The notes under the pieces are model-generated. The model was not told the DNA's origin and did no database searches. It saw only the letters and a program-made list of their open reading frames with translations. Below are positions 62,405-64,000 of a DNA stretch of 64,000 nt, piece by piece; position 1 is the stretch's first letter; each line of letters opens with the position of its first letter. This DNA is from Pseudomonadota bacterium (lineage in GTDB: Bacteria; Pseudomonadota; Gammaproteobacteria; Burkholderiales; Ferrovaceae): NCBI GenBank assembly GCA_021798835.1, contig JAJZBQ010000003.1:62001-126000 (forward strand), in the 5' to 3' direction. Made by a program: the position numbers and the translations under genes.

Positions 62405-63397
62405 ATGAAACCGTACCTTGATCTCCTGAGAGACATCCTCGATCATGGCAGTTGGCAGGAAAACCGCACCGGAATCCGCACATGCAGCCTACCCGGTGCC
62501 ATGATGAAGTTTGACCTCCAACAGGGATTTCCAGCCGTCACCACCAAAAAACTGGCCTTCAAGACTGCCATGGCCGAACTGGTCGGGTTCCTGCGCGCAC
62601 AACGTAACGCCGCAGAATTCCGTCAACTGGGCTGCAAGGTCTGGGATCAGAATGCCAATCAAAACCAGCAATGGCTCAACAATCCCTACCGACTGGGAGA
62701 GGATGATCTGGGTCCGATCTATGGGGTGCAATGGCGTCAATGGCCGGCCTACAAGTTGCTTGACCTTGATCATCCCCATGCCGAGGCCCAACTGATCCAC
62801 GCGCAAGCATCGGGATATCAGTCCATTGGTTACCTCTCCGACGGAGATCAGACCCAACCAAAACGCACCCTGCTGTTATACAAAGCCATCGATCAACTGC
62901 GACAATGCCTGGATCTGATCATGACCGATCCCGGCAACCGTCGTATCCTCTTCCATGGCTGGAACTGGGCCCAACTGGATGAAATGGCTTTGCCTCCCTG
63001 CCATCTGCTCTATCAGTTCCTGGTCAACCCGGGTGCTGGCGAAATTTCTCTGTGCCTGTATATCCGCAGTAATGACATGGGGCTGGGAGCGCCTTTCAAT
63101 CTCGCCGAAGGAGCTGCACTGCTGCATCTGATCGGGCGACTGACAGGGTATACCCCACGCTGGTTCACCTATTTCATCGGAGATGCTCACATCTATGAAA
63201 ACCACGTTCCCATGCTCCAGGAACAATTATGCCGCTCCCCTTTCCCCGCTCCTCAATTAATCTTGTCCGAACGAATCCCGGACTATCGGGTCACCCGTGA
63301 ATACCAGCCGCAATGGTTGGAACACATAACTCCTGACGATTTTCAGTTATCCGGCTATCGTCATCACCCTGCATTGCAGGCTTCCATGGCAGTTTGA
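62405..63397 (+). CDS. thyA: Thymidylate synthase with small-domain insertion
   Basis: Methylates dUMP to dTMP with methylenetetrahydrofolate. The 330-residue product is longer than the common 264 because of an insertion of roughly 50 residues after [14 protein letters not shown] (about residues 118-170), where some other bacterial enzymes such as the Lactobacillus type also carry extra sequence. The catalytic cysteine is in [10 protein letters not shown], the dUMP arginines in [10 protein letters not shown], and [14 protein letters not shown] is intact. No clear ribosome site; the start is fixed by the family N terminus. Confidence 0.94.
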   Translation: MKPYLDLLRDILDHGSWQENRTGIRTCSLPGAMMKFDLQQGFPAVTTKKLAFKTAMAELVGFLRAQRNAAEFRQLGCKVWDQNANQNQQWLNNPYRLGEDDLGPIYGVQWRQWPAYKLLDLDHPHAEAQLIHAQASGYQSIGYLSDGDQTQPKRTLLLYKAIDQLRQCLDLIMTDPGNRRILFHGWNWAQLDEMALPPCHLLYQFLVNPGAGEISLCLYIRSNDMGLGAPFNLAEGAALLHLIGRLTGYTPRWFTYFIGDAHIYENHVPMLQEQLCRSPFPAPQLILSERIPDYRVTREYQPQWLEHITPDDFQLSGYRHHPALQASMAV

Positions 63398-63485
63398 TCT
63401 AAAAATCACCGATTCAGGTTATGGTCAAGCGTCACCAAGCGCATTACATTATGATCTGCTCATATCCTCTTTCACCTTCCCGGCC

Positions 63486-64000
63486 ATGTCACCCCCCCCG
63501 CTTCACCGCAATACCGTGTTGATCGTCGAAGATGAACCCGCCACACGCGAGCGTCTCGTTGAGGCCGTCAATGCCCATGTTCTGCTTCACGTCGCTGGGG
63601 CCACCGGCTCTTTACATGAAGGGATGGCACTTTACGAATCCTTGCAACCTCGGGTCATGCTGGTTGATCTGGGTCTCCCCGATGGTTCCGGCCTGGATCT
63701 GATTCGCCATGTCCGAAACCGCCAAACCCCCACAGAATCTCTGGTGCTGACCATCTTCGGAGATGAACAACATGTCGTGGCCGCCCTGAAAGCAGGGGCA
63801 CGGGGCTATCTGCTCAAGGATAGTTCCTATGCCACCATCGCCGATCATCTGCTGATGCTGATCGATGGAGGCAGCCCCATCAACCCCAAGGTCGCCCGCT
63901 TTCTTTTAGGTCAATTCAGTACCTGGGAAAAGGAATCTCAGACTGCGCCTGATCCGACAATCCTCACCGCGCGAGAAAAGGAGATACTCACCCTGATTAC
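63486..64000 (+). CDS. NarL/FixJ-type response regulator (3' end outside window)
   Basis: The frame opens at ATG 63486 and is still open at the window edge. About 171 residues are visible: a receiver with VEDEP, phosphoacceptor D61 in MLVDLGLPDGSG and the lysine in YLLKDSS, then a linker and the first residues of a LuxR-type HTH (LTAREKEILTLI). It should be a DNA-binding two-component regulator; its kinase is not visible. Confidence 0.9.
   Translation, partial: MSPPPLHRNTVLIVEDEPATRERLVEAVNAHVLLHVAGATGSLHEGMALYESLQPRVMLVDLGLPDGSGLDLIRHVRNRQTPTESLVLTIFGDEQHVVAALKAGARGYLLKDSSYATIADHLLMLIDGGSPINPKVARFLLGQFSTWEKESQTAPDPTILTAREKEILTLI

Overview
The window is a gene-dense chromosomal segment of a Gram-negative proteobacterium of moderate GC content. 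The run gyrA-serC-pheA-hisC-tyrA-aroA-cmk-rpsA-ihfB-lapB-pyrF, followed by UDP-glucose dehydrogenase and separate HldA/HldD proteins, is a gene order typical of Betaproteobacteria. A sulfide:quinone oxidoreductase closely resembling the Acidithiobacillus type, together with a sulfane-sulfur handling cluster, suggests a chemolithotroph or a resident of sulfidic, perhaps acidic, water. I cannot name the genus from sequence alone. No tRNA, rRNA, CRISPR array, insertion sequence or prophage was seen, and no gene-free stretch exceeds 300 bases.

Layout. 1-4407: the 3' part of aconitase A, malate dehydrogenase, then convergent cysM and a small secreted helix-hairpin-helix protein. 4452-20691 (minus strand): a long housekeeping block for heptose and LPS precursors (hldD, hldA, ugd, lapB), pyrimidine synthesis (pyrF), IHF-beta, ribosomal protein S1, CMP kinase, aromatic amino acid, histidine and serine synthesis, and DNA gyrase A. 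20852-23498 (plus): ubiG, gph and the tRNA-modification protease-like gene trhP.

23527-33363 is the main accessory region. A tripartite RND efflux system (adaptor, pump, small DUF2892-type membrane protein, TolC-like channel) runs directly into sulfide:quinone oxidoreductase and a rhodanese. It faces a divergent ArsR-family repressor with the cysteine spacing of the persulfide sensors SqrR/BigR. The intergenic region holds a strong promoter overlapped by a palindrome. Next to it are a Tat-exported DsrE-like protein and an orphan periplasmic binding protein.

33495-41013 is a signalling island. It encodes a TrpD2-like/uroporphyrinogen-III methyltransferase fusion, a single-domain response regulator, a 1154-residue hybrid kinase with a CxxCH haem-binding motif in its sensor, a protein with an N-terminal MerR/excisionase HTH and a C-terminal receiver, and a divergent REC-HD-GYP c-di-GMP phosphodiesterase.

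41055-64000 returns to core functions: ferredoxin FdxA, thioredoxin, Rho, L31, a GT39-like membrane protein, HrpA, PBP7, the LutABC lactate oxidation set, an Atm1-type ABC exporter, the rimP-nusA-infB-rbfA-truB translation operon with a promoter and terminator hairpin in its leader, an M17 aminopeptidase, ThyA with an insertion, and the start of a NarL-type response regulator cut by the window edge.
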